NCBI RefSeq assembly: GCF_954871325.1
Contig: NC_088775.1
Span: forward strand, 40,773,561-40,837,560
Length of the DNA: 64,000 nt
Direction: 5' to 3'
Source of the DNA: Gordionus sp. m RMFG-2023
Taxonomy: Eukaryota; Nematomorpha; Gordioida; Chordodea; Parachordodidae
Numbering within the stretch: the first letter of the stretch is position 1; each line of letters opens with the position of its first letter. Shown in pieces: positions 33,789-45,859 of the stretch. Below the pieces are notes generated by a model that had not been told where the DNA came from, ran no database searches, and saw only the letters and a list, made by a program, of their open reading frames with translations. The position numbers were made by a program, and so were the translations under genes.

Positions 33789-35238
33789 AATATGAAATCA
33801 AATTTTATTTAACTACTGCCCATATAAATTTTTTGTATAGGAGGGAATGTATATATCTTTTTTAATAGTTATTTTTGTTATTTGTTATAACAATTCTTAT
33901 TATTTTTTATATAGAATTGTAACTTTTAAATATTTTTTTTATCTTTTGAATCTCAAATATAAATTTTTTTTATTTTGAATCTCAATTGTAATTAATATTT
34001 TATTAAATATCTAAAATAAATTTTGTTTTTTTGATGAAAGAAACCCAAATATTTACAAACTTATAAAATCGAAAATTTAGAGTGGCAGTTTCCTTAATAT
34101 TTAATTTAAAATGTTTTCTATTACAAAAATTATAGGGTTATTTATATAAATATGTCAATATTTTAGTCTATAACACAAACTAATGCTCATGCTGCTAATC
34201 TATTAGCACACTACTACAACTACTTATTCAAAAATTATCACAGATTTTTAATTGAAGCTTACCACTTCGAAATCTTAAAAATATAGATATTTGGTTCTCA
34301 AATTATATCTTATGGGTTGGGCAGCATCGCAAATACTTGTATCTTAAATACTTTTTTAAATGAGCCTTTGTATCCTTAACTATTTATTATGTAATATAAT
34401 AGATACAGATACTATTAATTTTTTAAATAATTTAAAGGTTAAATCTGAGATCAAATTTTAAACATTTTTAATTTCCCTAGTTATTAATACTTAATGATAT
34501 CTTCCTCAAATAATAATTCAAATTTTTTATATTTAGTTATATGAATAATAATATTTAATAAATATAAATCTCAATAAATGTTTATAGTTTTCTTCTGCTT
34601 CAATAAAACGCCTCCAATAGCTATTGATAAGCTGCAGTGCCAAAATAATTGTTATCATGGGGATTGGTTCCTATTTTATTTGTAATAAAAGGAAGTATAC
34701 ATTTCGAACCGATTTCCGTTTTTGCTTACCACTTGTTAAAGCATTTAAATTTGGTTGAATAAAAGTTTTTGAAATATTTTAAATTCTAATTATGAATACA
34801 AAATCCTTTTTTAGCCATCATTTCAAATCATTTAAAAATTAGATAGGTTGATAATGTTGATAAAAAAATTATTTGCGAAATCTGTTGCTTGATTAAGCAC
34901 AAGGTTAATGCATTTGACCCTCTTAATAATTGACCATCTTTTATTAAAGAGAGCGATTACCTTTGTTTTAATTATACCTTCTAAAAATATTTTTCATGTA
35001 TAATCAAAATTGCAATATACTACATTTTACAACTTATATGAAAATATAAATAGTGTTTGTTTAGTATGTCTTTATAATGTGCCCACTTTTAATTTGTGTG
35101 TGTGCGATAACCTTAATGCAGTATCATAACTGTAAACCAATTATCCATGGTTACATTGCAACCTGAACCAAATATAAGAAGAATTAATCCATTAACTACA
35201 TCTATTGCTTACTTATTTTATATTGCCCCTCTGGTTGA
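33789..35238. other. Laminin 3' UTR and intergenic sequence
   Basis: AT-rich. Apart from the polyadenylation candidate I see no feature. Confidence 0.6.
34015..34020 (+). promoter_or_regulatory. Candidate laminin polyadenylation signal
   Basis: AATAAA ~230 bases past the stop codon, followed by the T/G-rich stretch ttttgtttttttgatg. In DNA this AT-rich the motif occurs often by chance. Confidence 0.4.
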
Positions 35239-35239
35239 T

Positions 35240-35417
35240 GTAATAGTATCAATTAACCTCAAAAGGCAATTAATAATATGATAAATTGTATTCAAATATA
35301 TTGATAATTGATCTATTTACATTTGTAACTGAACTAATACATCAATTAATTAACAATATATTTGAATACAATTTATCATATTATTAATTGCCTTTTGAGG
35401 TTAATTGATTCTATTAC
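35240..35417. repeat. Near-perfect inverted repeat, arms ~65 bp
   Basis: The left arm tgtaatagtatcaattaacc...attcaaatatattg (35240-35304) is matched inverted at 35353-35417 with one or two mismatches around a 48-base loop. It may be a small MITE, but no target duplication is evident. Confidence 0.88.
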
Positions 35418-36414
35418 AATTTTCAGTATATATTTCTAGATTTAGAGTGTAGTATGTTTTGGCATTCACCAAAGAGTATAGTTTTATGCCATATTTTGAT
35501 GAATTATTTGGCATGTACTGTTTGAATGGGCATTTATCACGAGATGTTGGAAGCATTTTTAAAGTTGTATATTCTGGAATTGTAAATTATCTGGAGCAGT
35601 TATCAATAAAAACTTAAAATATTTCTAATATGAGTTGCTTTGTTTATCATTTTTCTCTCTTCTCCTGTAACATGTCATAAAATCTCATTGTATGAATTAG
35701 AAATCGTTTTTTTTAGTGGCATAGTTGCTCTAAATATCTCAATTCTAAACCCATCAGATTTCTATAAATCTGACATATTCTGATAATTAGATTTAAATAT
35801 TCTAGCTAGATAATGAATTCCCAATAATCCCTTGAATTATGTTACATCAACTTCTTTAGTATAACTTTCATATTGGTTAGTATAGCTTTTACCTATAATT
35901 TTAATTTTTTCATTAGTATGATAAATAATATCTTCAATCTTTGATGTTATGAACAAGCCAAAATATTTTTCTGGAGTGTCTGCCCTTCCCCATATTCTTT
36001 TACTCCTACCAGATGAATAACTAAATTTTGTTGACGAGTTCTTATTCTTTGATTAAGAAAATCCTTTTCCATTTAGTAACCTTATTTTTAGCTAATTTTA
36101 AAGAGAAATATATTATGATAAATATTTACCTAAATAATATTTAACATGTTTCAACTAACATATCTTCTTCATCTAATTCAGATTGTGTATCATGATCAAT
36201 ATCCAGACTTGTTGATCGATCCTTTTAAAAGGATCGAAACCCGATTACCATCTTTTTTAAAAAAGGGATCGAAATCCATGATAAAAGAGTATCATGATCA
36301 CTATACTTTTCTTTTTCTATAAATTTCTGAAAAAAATATGCTATCATTTAAAATCATTTTAATAGAATTCATGCCTTAAAAAGTTTGAGATTAAACAATA
36401 CATAGTGAAAATTT
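35418..36414. other. Intergenic sequence
   Basis: AT-rich with a short self-complementary stretch near 36210-36240 (gatccttttaaaaggatc). No gene is recognised. Confidence 0.6.
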
Positions 36415-36572
36415 TCATTTTTCGCACCTTTGAGGCTCTCTCTCCCGAGAACCAGGTGTGCTAGAGATCTAAGATAAACCTTTTTCTTATTTTTTTACCG
36501 ATCTAAATAATTCCAAAATTTTTTAACCATAAGAGGTTGGTCTAAAATAGGCTGATCGATTTGGCATGGATG
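36415..36572. repeat. Direct-repeat copy A (cgcacctttga...tgtgctag)
   Basis: Resembles 37868-38185 (copy B) over ~155 bases: cgcacctttgag, gaaccaggtgtgctag, tcttatttttttac and a later ggtcgatttg/gatttggcat block. The pair may be ends of a degraded element of unknown class. Confidence 0.65.
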
Positions 36573-36847
36573 GCGCAGAAATTCAAAATATTTTAATAAA
36601 AGAAATAAAAATACCTTATTATTTGTAATTTAGCAACAAAATGTTAAACCACAATTTGTAGTTTCATATAGCGCCATCTATTTTATGCAAATAAAAATTT
36701 TAATTTTTGAAAATGCATATTTTGGAAGAACCGATAGCGTCGACAAAGTTTTCACATCGTATATATATTTATAAATGGTGTCTAAATCAAAGGCAAAAGA
36801 AATTTTCGAAAACCAACTCCCTTTATTGCTTAAAAACACGGGTAAAG

Positions 36848-37701
36848 TAGTGCTGTAAACATTTTTAAAAAAATCGAACGCGTTCAACGTTCATATCGAA
36901 CGCGTTTACGTTCAAATTCAAAAAAAGGAACGCGTTCAAGTTCATGCGTTCAAAATTTTATGATAAATTTTTTATTTAATTTAATATAAATAAATGCCTT
37001 ATATTTTTCAACACAATATATTAGCCATGATAAAAAATAATAGTTTTATTTTGATAATATAATTATAAATACAATATATAATAGAGCGATAAAAAAATAA
37101 ATTTATAAAAAAAATTTCTTATTAATTTTTAATAATAATTGCTTTTCAAAATTTTCATCTGATAGACGTGAACGCTTGGCAGTTAATACAGCGTTAGCTT
37201 TACTAAAAACTATTGAATTACCATTTGATTTTAAAACAGTGAAATATTTATGATATTTGGGCCATGGTAATTCTAATTCATCTAATATTAAATTTTGATT
37301 TTCAGAATCTGATGATGAAATATTTATATCCATGCAATTAATAAACTTTAATCTTATCTTCTCTAGCAGTAGCACGTTATGGTACGTTAATTGCAATATG
37401 AAAGAGGAAAAAGTAAAAACAGCTGATTAAAAAATATAAGACTTTTTTGTTAAAAAATTGGATTAAATATTAATTTTTCAAATAAATAAAAATATAAGAC
37501 TTTTTTGTTAAAAAATGCGGATTAATATTAATTTTTCAAATAAATAAAAATAAAAAGTGTTTTTAAAATTGAACGAACGTAAAATTGAACGCGTTCATCA
37601 AAGAAAAGGAATGCGTTCACGTTCAAAGTTCGTCAAAAAAAAGGAACGCCGTTCATCACCTTTTTTCAAAAAAACGAAGAACGCGTTCGTTTACAACACT
37701 A
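36848..37701 (-). mobile_element. Non-autonomous hAT, 854 bp, keeping the transposase C-terminus
   Basis: TIRs tagtgctgtaaac and gtttacaacacta with perfect 8-bp duplication gggtaaag (36840-36847, 37702-37709). Subterminal regions carry many gaacgcgttc motifs in both orientations. Same terminal family as 20414-30303. The only coding relic is at 37103-37396. Confidence 0.92.
37103..37396 (-). pseudogene. hAT transposase C-terminal fragment
   Basis: 97 residues on the minus strand. NSIVFSKANAVLTAKRSRLS followed by DENFEKQLLLKIN is the conserved hAT dimerisation tail (VFS.AG...T.KR.RLS..N...L.FL). The catalytic core is deleted, so the element depends on another source of transposase. Confidence 0.8.
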
Positions 37702-37867
37702 GGGTAAAGCATATAGGTAAACCGGAAGTTAAAGACTCAAATTGGCGTTTATTTTTTTCTTATGATAGACCTTTAGAGATTTTTTTTACCTACAATTTGA
37801 TATATTAAATTTATTCTTACTATAAATAGTTTTTAGGATATGAGCATTTTAAAAATTTTACAGATTT

Positions 37868-38185
37868 AAAACTATTATTCGCACCTTTGAATAGTGCTGT
37901 TAAATGGCCCGATTAAGATTTTAGACAAAATAATACTATACAAGCGCTGAGATCTTGCTGATAGCCGGTAGAAGGGTTTAGACCTCTATTTGAAAAACCT
38001 CAAGACTTGCACAATATTATTTTGGTTAAAATCTTAATCGGGCAGTTAACACTATCTTTGAGATCTCGGGAACCACGTGTGCTAGCGAATTAAAATAAAC
38101 GGCTTTCTCATTTTTTTACTTATCATTCCAGAAATTATTAAAAGGGATCGGTCGAAAATGTGATTTTTTGGTCGATTTGACATTA
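37868..38185. repeat. Direct-repeat copy B, interrupted by a MITE
   Basis: Matches copy A (36415-36572) once 37892-38054 is removed. Confidence 0.65.
37892..38054. mobile_element. hAT-like MITE, 163 bp
   Basis: Inverted ends tagtgctgttaaatggcccg and the complement of cgggcagttaacacta, extending inward through gattaagatttta. Flanks cctttgaa and tctttgag agree at 6/8. The uninterrupted form of the site exists in copy A. Confidence 0.78.
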
Positions 38186-38233
38186 TATAATATATAAATT
38201 ATTTATTATGAAAGAATTAACTAATAGTATAAT

Positions 38234-40427
38234 CATTGTGAACACTCTTTTTAAAAGTAGCTAGCTCCCGCTTCCGCTTATACCATCTCAAAAGGAGCTA
38301 GCTCCCTCTACCGTTTCTAAATTAAGCTAGCTCCCTCTCCAAGTAATGGAGTGTCATTCCATAGCCGCATGGAATAAAGAAATTATGTCTACTAATATGG
38401 CAGATAATATTTTCAAAAATTGGGTAGGTATCTGATATGCCCGAATTCCATGATTTAGTTAGATAAAATATTAAGTGAAAACAAAAAGACCTTGATGAGT
38501 TATGTGATAACCATGGGCTTATACGTTATAACTCTCAGAACGTAAATTAAAGAGTATCCAAGTAAATATTAATATAATCGTTATTTTATTGAAATAAATA
38601 AATATTAGGTTAACCTTTGGCAAAAGCTCTAAAAATCCTTGAGGGGGAGCTTCGTATGGATATAGGTTTCATAACTCCAACCATTTCTAAACTTCAAAAA
38701 TAAATGACTTAGCAGATTTAGAGTTATGCCAACCTCTTGTAGCCTCTTATAAGTGGTATAAATAAAAGGTTTATGATAAAAAATAAATTATCTATTTAGA
38801 TAACTTTATTGCAGATTTTCAATTGTTATTAAATTGGGAATTGATAAAAAATGCACAAAATATGGAACTAAAATAGAAATTAATTAATTTTTTTAAAAAA
38901 CAATTACCCATGCAAAAATACCTGTTAGTTCACGGGAACCCTGCAATGATTTGGAAGATTTTTTTGGATTCCATGAAATTGATCATCAGGAAAATAATAT
39001 ATTGGCAAATATTTTTTAAATAATTATATCAACCTAAATTAAAAAATATCTCACTCTAGTGCTCCTGTTGAGCGCCTGTTTAGTATTGCTAAACAGGCTT
39101 TAGGAGAAAGGCGTTATTTTGCTCATAACTCACGAACGTTTCGTTTTGCTGATATCCGGATAGAAGTGCAATTAAGACTCGAAATAATGACATAAAGTTT
39201 GTCTATTGCACCTCAAGTCGTTCTGCCTACTTCACGGATCTTTAAAAGATATATTAAAATATTTATGATCTTTTATTAGCTTTTAAAAGTAATAAATTTT
39301 TTTAATTTGAATCTAACAAACAACCACGCCTTTCTCCTAAAGCCTGTTTAGCAATACTAAACAGGATCACTAGAGCGAAGCTGGGTATTGTATTTTATAT
39401 AAATATTTTTTAATTTAGGTTGATATAATTATTTAAAAATATTTGTCCAATATATTATTTTCCTGATGATCAATTTCATGGAATCCAAAAAAATCTTCCA
39501 AATCATTGCAAGGTGGGCGTGAACTAGCAGGTATTTTTGCATCGGGAATTGTTTTTAAAAAAAATTAATTAATTTGTATTTTAGTTCCATATTTTGTGCA
39601 TTTTTTATCAATTCCCAATTTAATTTAAATGCAGGTTCTTCATTATAAACAATTTGAAAATCTGCAATAAAGTTATCTAAATATATAATTTATTTTTTTA
39701 TCATAAACCTTTTATTTATACCGCTTATAAGAGACTTCAAGAGGTTGGCATAACTCTAAATCTGCTAAGTCATTTATTTTTGAAGTAAAGAAATGGTTGG
39801 AGTTATGAAACCTATATCCATATGAAGCTCCCTCTCAAGGATTTTTAGAGCTTTTGCCAAAGGTTAACCTAATATTTATTTATTTTAATAAAATAACGAT
39901 TATATTAATATTTACTTGGCTATACTCTTTAATAAATTTACGTTCTGAGAGTTATAACGTATAAGCCCATGGTTATCACATAACTCATTTGTTTTCACTT
40001 AATATTTTATCTAACTAAATCATAGATTCATAATACGAATTCCTTCTAATGGAATTTGGGTATATCAGATACCTACCCAATTTTTTGATAATATTATTTG
40101 CCATATTAGTAGACATAATTTGTTTATTCCATAGAGATTGATATTTTTATTAACTCATTAGATGAAAAATCAATATAAAACTCGTTTTAACATTTAATAT
40201 TGCATAAATTTAAATAAAATTTCATTTTATTAAATTTTAATTAACAAATAGATTTATTTAATTTTAATTAACAAATAAATAGATTTATTAGTATTTAAAA
40301 ATAATTTCACATTAAATTAAAAGAGCGGTGGAGTGGCGCTCCTTCACTCCAACTCTAAAAGGAGCTATCTCCCGCTCCTGGATTTTAAAAGGAAGGGGTG
40401 CTCCAGGTGTTTTTAATAACAACTCTG
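38234..40427. mobile_element. Fold-back hAT, 2.2 kb, with ~850-bp inverted arms
   Basis: The region 38350-39125 is repeated inverted at 39325-40145, with pairs such as gctcctgttgagcgcctgtt / complement of aacaggatcactagagc and ccatgggcttatacgttata on both sides. The + arm encodes SSAPVERLFSIAKQALGERR at about 39056-39117, the hAT dimerisation motif. Putative 8-bp duplications agtataat (38226-38233) and agtatgat (40428-40435) agree 7/8. Subterminal gagctagctccctc motifs mark both ends. Ends are less certain than the arms. Confidence 0.78.
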
Positions 40428-40435
40428 AGTATGAT

Positions 40436-40763
40436 ATGTCGAATTAATTTATAACAAAACATATTATTCCCTTATTATTAATGTTGGAAGTGAAGGAGAA
40501 AGAAAAATTTGAATATGTTATTGATATATTATGAATAAAAATTTTTTATAAAATTATTTAGTATTCAAATGTGATGTTATATAAAGTCGAGAAGAAATGT
40601 ATAATTGAACATTTTTTATTACTTAGAAAAAGAAATTTTTTGTGTTTTCGTAAAATATTTGGTTGATAAATTAAATAAATGAATTTTGTATTAATATATT
40701 TGATTATTAATTGTTGAATAAATTAAGATTAATTAGATTAATTTGCTACTTTTATTCAACTAA
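40436..40763. other. Intergenic spacer
   Basis: AT-rich. Nothing is recognised. Confidence 0.6.
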
Positions 40764-41029
40764 TACACTGGTGCCGAATTAATTGACACTATACCTTGAA
40801 AATCTTGATATAAAGGATAATAAATTCTATTCTTAATAAAAGTAAGGTAAAAACAACAATTTATATACAATAACGTTAATTTAATTGGATAAGTGAAAAA
40901 TAAAAAAAATTTATCGAAAAAAATTATTCGTGATTTTTTTTATATGAACTATAACTTTTTTTTAATATAAAAATGATAATTTTATTATATATTATAATAA
41001 TGTTAAAATTATTTTTAGAATAAAACATT

Positions 41030-41935
41030 ATTCCAAACGTTAACTCTCAAGCAAAAAGGAAAAATCATTGAAAAATTAAGCACTACTTCGAAAACACAAT
41101 AAGCCTTAAGTATAAATGTCATGTTTCCACAATTTACAGATTGGAAGCTAATAAAGCAAGTATATGCTCACAATTTCTAAGGAATAAACCCCCTGCAACT
41201 AAAAGATCGAATGAGTTGTTACCCAATGACAGAAACAGATTTTGGTTTGGTTTACCCAAATGGAAGTAAAAATTGCAGTCTAAATGGGCCAGTGATGTTA
41301 AAAAGCTATTTGTTTTAGCCAAACATTCAATGAAGGTAATTATAAGTTTTTATAATTATAAATTATAGACATTCCTACTAGCAGCTTGTTGCAGAGATTT
41401 AGTAAAGGACAATATTAATTTTCATAATATTTGCAATGAAAAAGGGAGTGCAGATATTATTAATGCAAATGAATGGAGCAAAAATACACACACATCTCTG
41501 ATTAAAGATTATCAAAGGAGTAATATTTACAATTGTGATGAGACAAGACTATACTACTGACTGAGTATTACCAAAAGGCACAATGGAATTTAGTGGAACT
41601 CAACCTGAAACCAGACAAGCAAAAGGTCTCAGTTGGGGATGGATCTGATAAAAAGTTATATGTTGTAGGGAAATTTAAAAACCCTAGGTGCTTTAAAAAT
41701 AAAAATTACCAGTGAAATACATCCAATAAAAGCAGCTAAATGACAACCTCAACTTTTGAAAAATTAATTTTTTTACCAATACAACATCCCTAATTCAACC
41801 TTTGGACATGGGTGCAATTAGATCCTATAAATATCATTATAGAAAGGGTATCATGAGAATGATGATAACATTGATGGAGGAAATTACGCCACCTCTTTTT
41901 ATAAAAGATTTACACTTTATTGCATGAAATGAGGG
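41030..41935 (+). pseudogene. Tigger/pogo transposase relic, N-terminal and catalytic part
   Basis: The frame starts LTLKQKGKIIEKLSTTSKTQ, a CENP-B-type helix-turn-helix. Further on, NIYNCDETRLYY (about 41522-41557) contains the first catalytic Asp of the DDE triad, followed by LPKGTMEFSG-like sequence. IQPLDMGAIRSYKYHYRKG (41793-41849) matches the conserved IQP.D.GVI...K..YR block with its second Asp. Several stops and frame changes interrupt it. The next conserved stretch, A(W)NEVT, is broken by the hAT at 41936 and continues at 49631. Confidence 0.85.
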
Positions 41936-42232
41936 TAGTGTTGTTAAATTAATAGGGGGGGGGTCGGCTTGGCCGAAAACCCAGCAAGGTTTGAATCCAA
42001 AAAAATTACCTTAAACCTGAGCCAGTGGGCCTCATGAGCTGTCTCATCGGGTCGGCTTGCTGGGTCAACCTAATAAGTTGGCTAGCTGGGTCGACCTGCT
42101 TGATCGGCTTGCTAGGTCGGACTGCTAGCCAATTCATAGGCTGAATGAGCCCTTTTGAGGTTGTGTCAATTTTTCGACTCAAAAATTGGCTGAGTTTAGG
42201 GCTCTGCTTGGCTCAGCCATTTAACATTACTA

Positions 42233-44560
42233 ATCTTATTACTTAATAACGAAGGTATAAACAAGGTGAAGAATATATTTAATTATATCGTAAGTTACAA
42301 ATTTTAGGCCTGATTTTACGTCTTTTATATATTAAAATAAAAATTACTTGTTAATGTACTTATGCAATGTGTTTTATTACACAAGGTACATTTACTATGC
42401 CCTTTTTTGGTATTTCCAAAAATATTTTTTTGACACAAAGATCATTGCTAGATTTCAATGGGATCAAACTTTGATCTAATATCTTTTAAAAAATATCATT
42501 TTTATGATTTTAATATGGTTCAGGTCATAAGTATGTATTTTATGTAGTAGCTACCTTAGCTAGCTGAAACATGAATTTATCTGAAGATCTTCACCAAATT
42601 GAGATTGACTATTTAATAGTGAAGATTTAAATAAATTTGTGGAATCATTCAAGAAAGATAGACTGTCTGATGGGGTGAAAATAATGTAATCCTGATCCAT
42701 ATTATGGTTTGTAATTAATAAAGTATTAAAATTTTTAAAATTAAAAAAAATATTATACTTTAAAATTAACAAAAATATTATATTTTAACTGGAACATATA
42801 TTTTTTTTCCTCATGGTTTAGCTTGAGTTCCGGTTAAAAAATTATATATATTATTAAATTAATCATTGTATAAAATTAATAAAAATATTATATTTTAAAA
42901 TTAAAATAAATATAAATATTATATTTTAAAAGTATTAAAAATATTATATTTTAAAATAATATTATGTTGGTTTATCGGGTAAAGTAAATTTTCATTATTT
43001 GAACGGAAATGTAAACAGAGTAAAATAAAACTTCACGTCGTTTTTTAATAATTTTAATATCAATTGCACAGGGAGGCCTGACAAAAATAATAATGAGCCT
43101 AATATCGCCTTTGATTAGATTTTGTTTACCATTTTTTCAAAATATTTTTTTCTTTTAAGATATTTTTAAAGCAAACGAAATTATAGCATTTCATTTCCTT
43201 AAAGCCTAAACAGGTAAAGCATTAGTGAAATTTATTTGATCTCTTAAATATCATTTTAAGCTATTAAAATTTTTTTTATAAACCATCCGCAACCCCTTCT
43301 CTCAAAAATGTTTACAATATATAGAAAAATTTGGAATTTTTGAAATAACAACCATAAAATTTTTAGAAAATAGCATTGATATAAAAGTTATCAAAAATAC
43401 TCTTAGTCAACTCGCTATCGGCTCAATTTTTTAAATTTATTTATAAGTAAATTATAATTTTTATTATGTACAAATGAAATATGCAAAAATTTTATTATTT
43501 ATTTCCAAAAAAATAAAACTTTTCATTCCTTTTTTTGTAGTCTGGCTGGAACCAGAAAATTTGATTTTTATAGATTATTTTCTTTATTTGTTATAATAAA
43601 ATATCTATAAATCATCAAAAAGGGTGTAATTAAACTGCCAAAAATAAGGGATTTAAAAAATGAATGTCTAAAAAAGTATTGAAATAAGGTTAAGATATTT
43701 AATTAAAAAGAGCATGCTTTTATTTTTTAAAGCTAAGCGCACCTCTGCAGGTCTGATATATATTAAAAAGTTATGATTTTGAATTCTTATATATAATTTT
43801 AATACACTTTTATTTTTGTATATAAAATCGCTTCGGGATCTACTCGAGTCGGAGTCGTTTTTTCGACTAGAAACTAAGTTCGAGTCACAGCTAAGGACTC
43901 GGCTAGCCGTTTAACAACACTAAATTGCACAATTAAAATTATTGAATTCATATTTAAAATTATTACATATAGTATTACAAATTCTAAATAATACAAATCA
44001 TATTACACATTTAATAAGATTGATTATATAAAATCAGGCATATTCCAAATAGAGTTTCCCAAATAGAATTTAAATAAATAAAAAGAATGATAAAATTTTT
44101 ATAACTATTAAATCTCATTGATTTAGAACTTTAGCGCAAATAACGAAAATTTTTTCTAGTTAAATTTGCATCAACAATTTACTTTCCAAGGACATCAATA
44201 AAAAATGCTGCATATTTTTGTATCTCATATTTGCCCTTAGCCTATTTTAAATTTACTAAATGTTCTTTCACAATTAAATTACGTATTATAATGTTAAAAT
44301 ATATTCATAAACACAATCGAGATTATTTTAATCAGTTGCGTGCAGATTTGGTAAAAAAGTTAAAAATAGCGTAAATTACATGCCTTAATAATCTTGTTAT
44401 TTTCCCATTTTTAAATCTAACGAAGAGCTTCTGTTGGCATTATATTGTGTGCCACTTAACGTAATCCTTGTTTTCATCACTTTTAAAAGGAAATGTCCAT
44501 GATTTAGATTTTTATTTCAAATTTTATAAGTGTTTTATTGTGGTCTGATCTTGTATTGCA
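42233..44560. other. Interior of the 7.7 kb hAT-like element, left part
   Basis: AT-rich, with loose attaaaaatattatatttta repeats at 42735-42965. Right-end signatures ggctcagccatttaacatta (to ~42232) and ggctagccgtttaacaacac (to 43921) show that more than one related element or internal duplication is present. The segment 43741-43770 resembles the right end of the 21971-23697 hAT (acctctgcaggtct). No coding is seen. Confidence 0.5.
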
Positions 44561-44564
44561 TAAT

Positions 44565-44800
44565 CGGCTAAAAACTTTGCTAATTAGGCTTAGCCTAAAA
44601 GCTAAACTAATTAGGCCTTGGCTAAGGATTTCGGCTAATCATCCAAAAGCATTACACAATTTTTCTTTATATTTATTAAAAATTATTTTATTTATATTTA
44701 TAACATAACGCTGATGGTGATTAGCCGAAATCCTTGTCCTATGTCTAATTTTTTATTAACTAGTTTTAGCCGTGATTTTTTCCCCTATAAACTTGGCTGA
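44565..44800. repeat. Fold-back repeat (ggctaaggatttcggctaat)
   Basis: Arms 44611-44643 and 44715-44747 are inverted copies. Outer parts share cggctaaaa/ttttagccg motifs. Probably a MITE, but ends are unclear. Confidence 0.6.
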
Positions 44801-45859
44801 TTGGTAAAACAACTTTGACTTATTTAAACAAACATTTTTATTATTCAAAAATTCTATAGACTTTTCTAAATGGACTACTTGGCATTTTTATTTCCATTCA
44901 TTTCTTCTAGAGATTCAGACCTAATATCAACTCATTAAATGCAATGCCTATAACATATCTTTCAATGCATCTACTGGATTTTTTGTCCAATTTTAATACA
45001 TTTGTTTTAAATATTGCCTTTAATTTTAATGGAAAAAGATTTCATTCAATTAACAAATATTTTAATGATTTTAAATTGTTTAACACTTCAATAACTGATT
45101 TAATTGTTTAATGAAACATATACATCTAGGAATGGGTAAACCACAGATATGCGTTTTTTAAATCATTTTAAATAATTTCTGATAATTGGTGGATTGTTAA
45201 TTGAAAGAAAGTATGATTTTAAGGCTTCATACATTTTAAGAAATGACATAAGGAAATAAAAAATGCATAGTATTTTTGTGAAAATAAGTTGTTAATCTAG
45301 CTCAATGAAGTCAAAAGTACATGATGGGGATACAAAAAAATATTTAAAAAATTATTTTTAAGAGGACAAATTAAAGTAAAATTAAAATAGGTACAGTACA
45401 TCTTTTTGGAGATTTATCGTTATTTCTAAAAAATTTACCTATTTCTCCAATGTTTTTAGACCATTTATTTTGGAGTATTCTGGAGAATAGAATAAAAATA
45501 GGGGGGTATAAAAATCTCCTCAAACAAGATATCAATATCTTTTCCTTAACTTTCTTTTAAGAACTATTTTTGTCGTACTTAATTATATTTTGCTATAATT
45601 CTTTTGTAACTTTTAATAATTTTTTTCCGGCATCATATATGTTTGTAAAATTCGTCATAAATTTTTGTAAAAATCACAAATTAAGATAATTCAAATTTTG
45701 CTAAAATTATTTGTCTTACAAACATTTTCCAAATTTAATATAAAAAAATCATAATAGTTCAATATTTCAAAATATTTTTAGCATATATGGATGGTCGATT
45801 TAAGATTAGGATAAATTTATATAACTAAATGTCTCAAATTTTAAAATGGGATCCACTGA

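Noticed and set aside
41134-41322. 62-residue minus-strand open frame
   Set aside because: Antisense shadow of the Tigger transposase relic.
43735-43770. Possible solo fragment of the 21971-23697 hAT (acctctgcaggtct)
   Set aside because: Only ~30 bases match and no second end was found; noted within the region entry but not called as an element.
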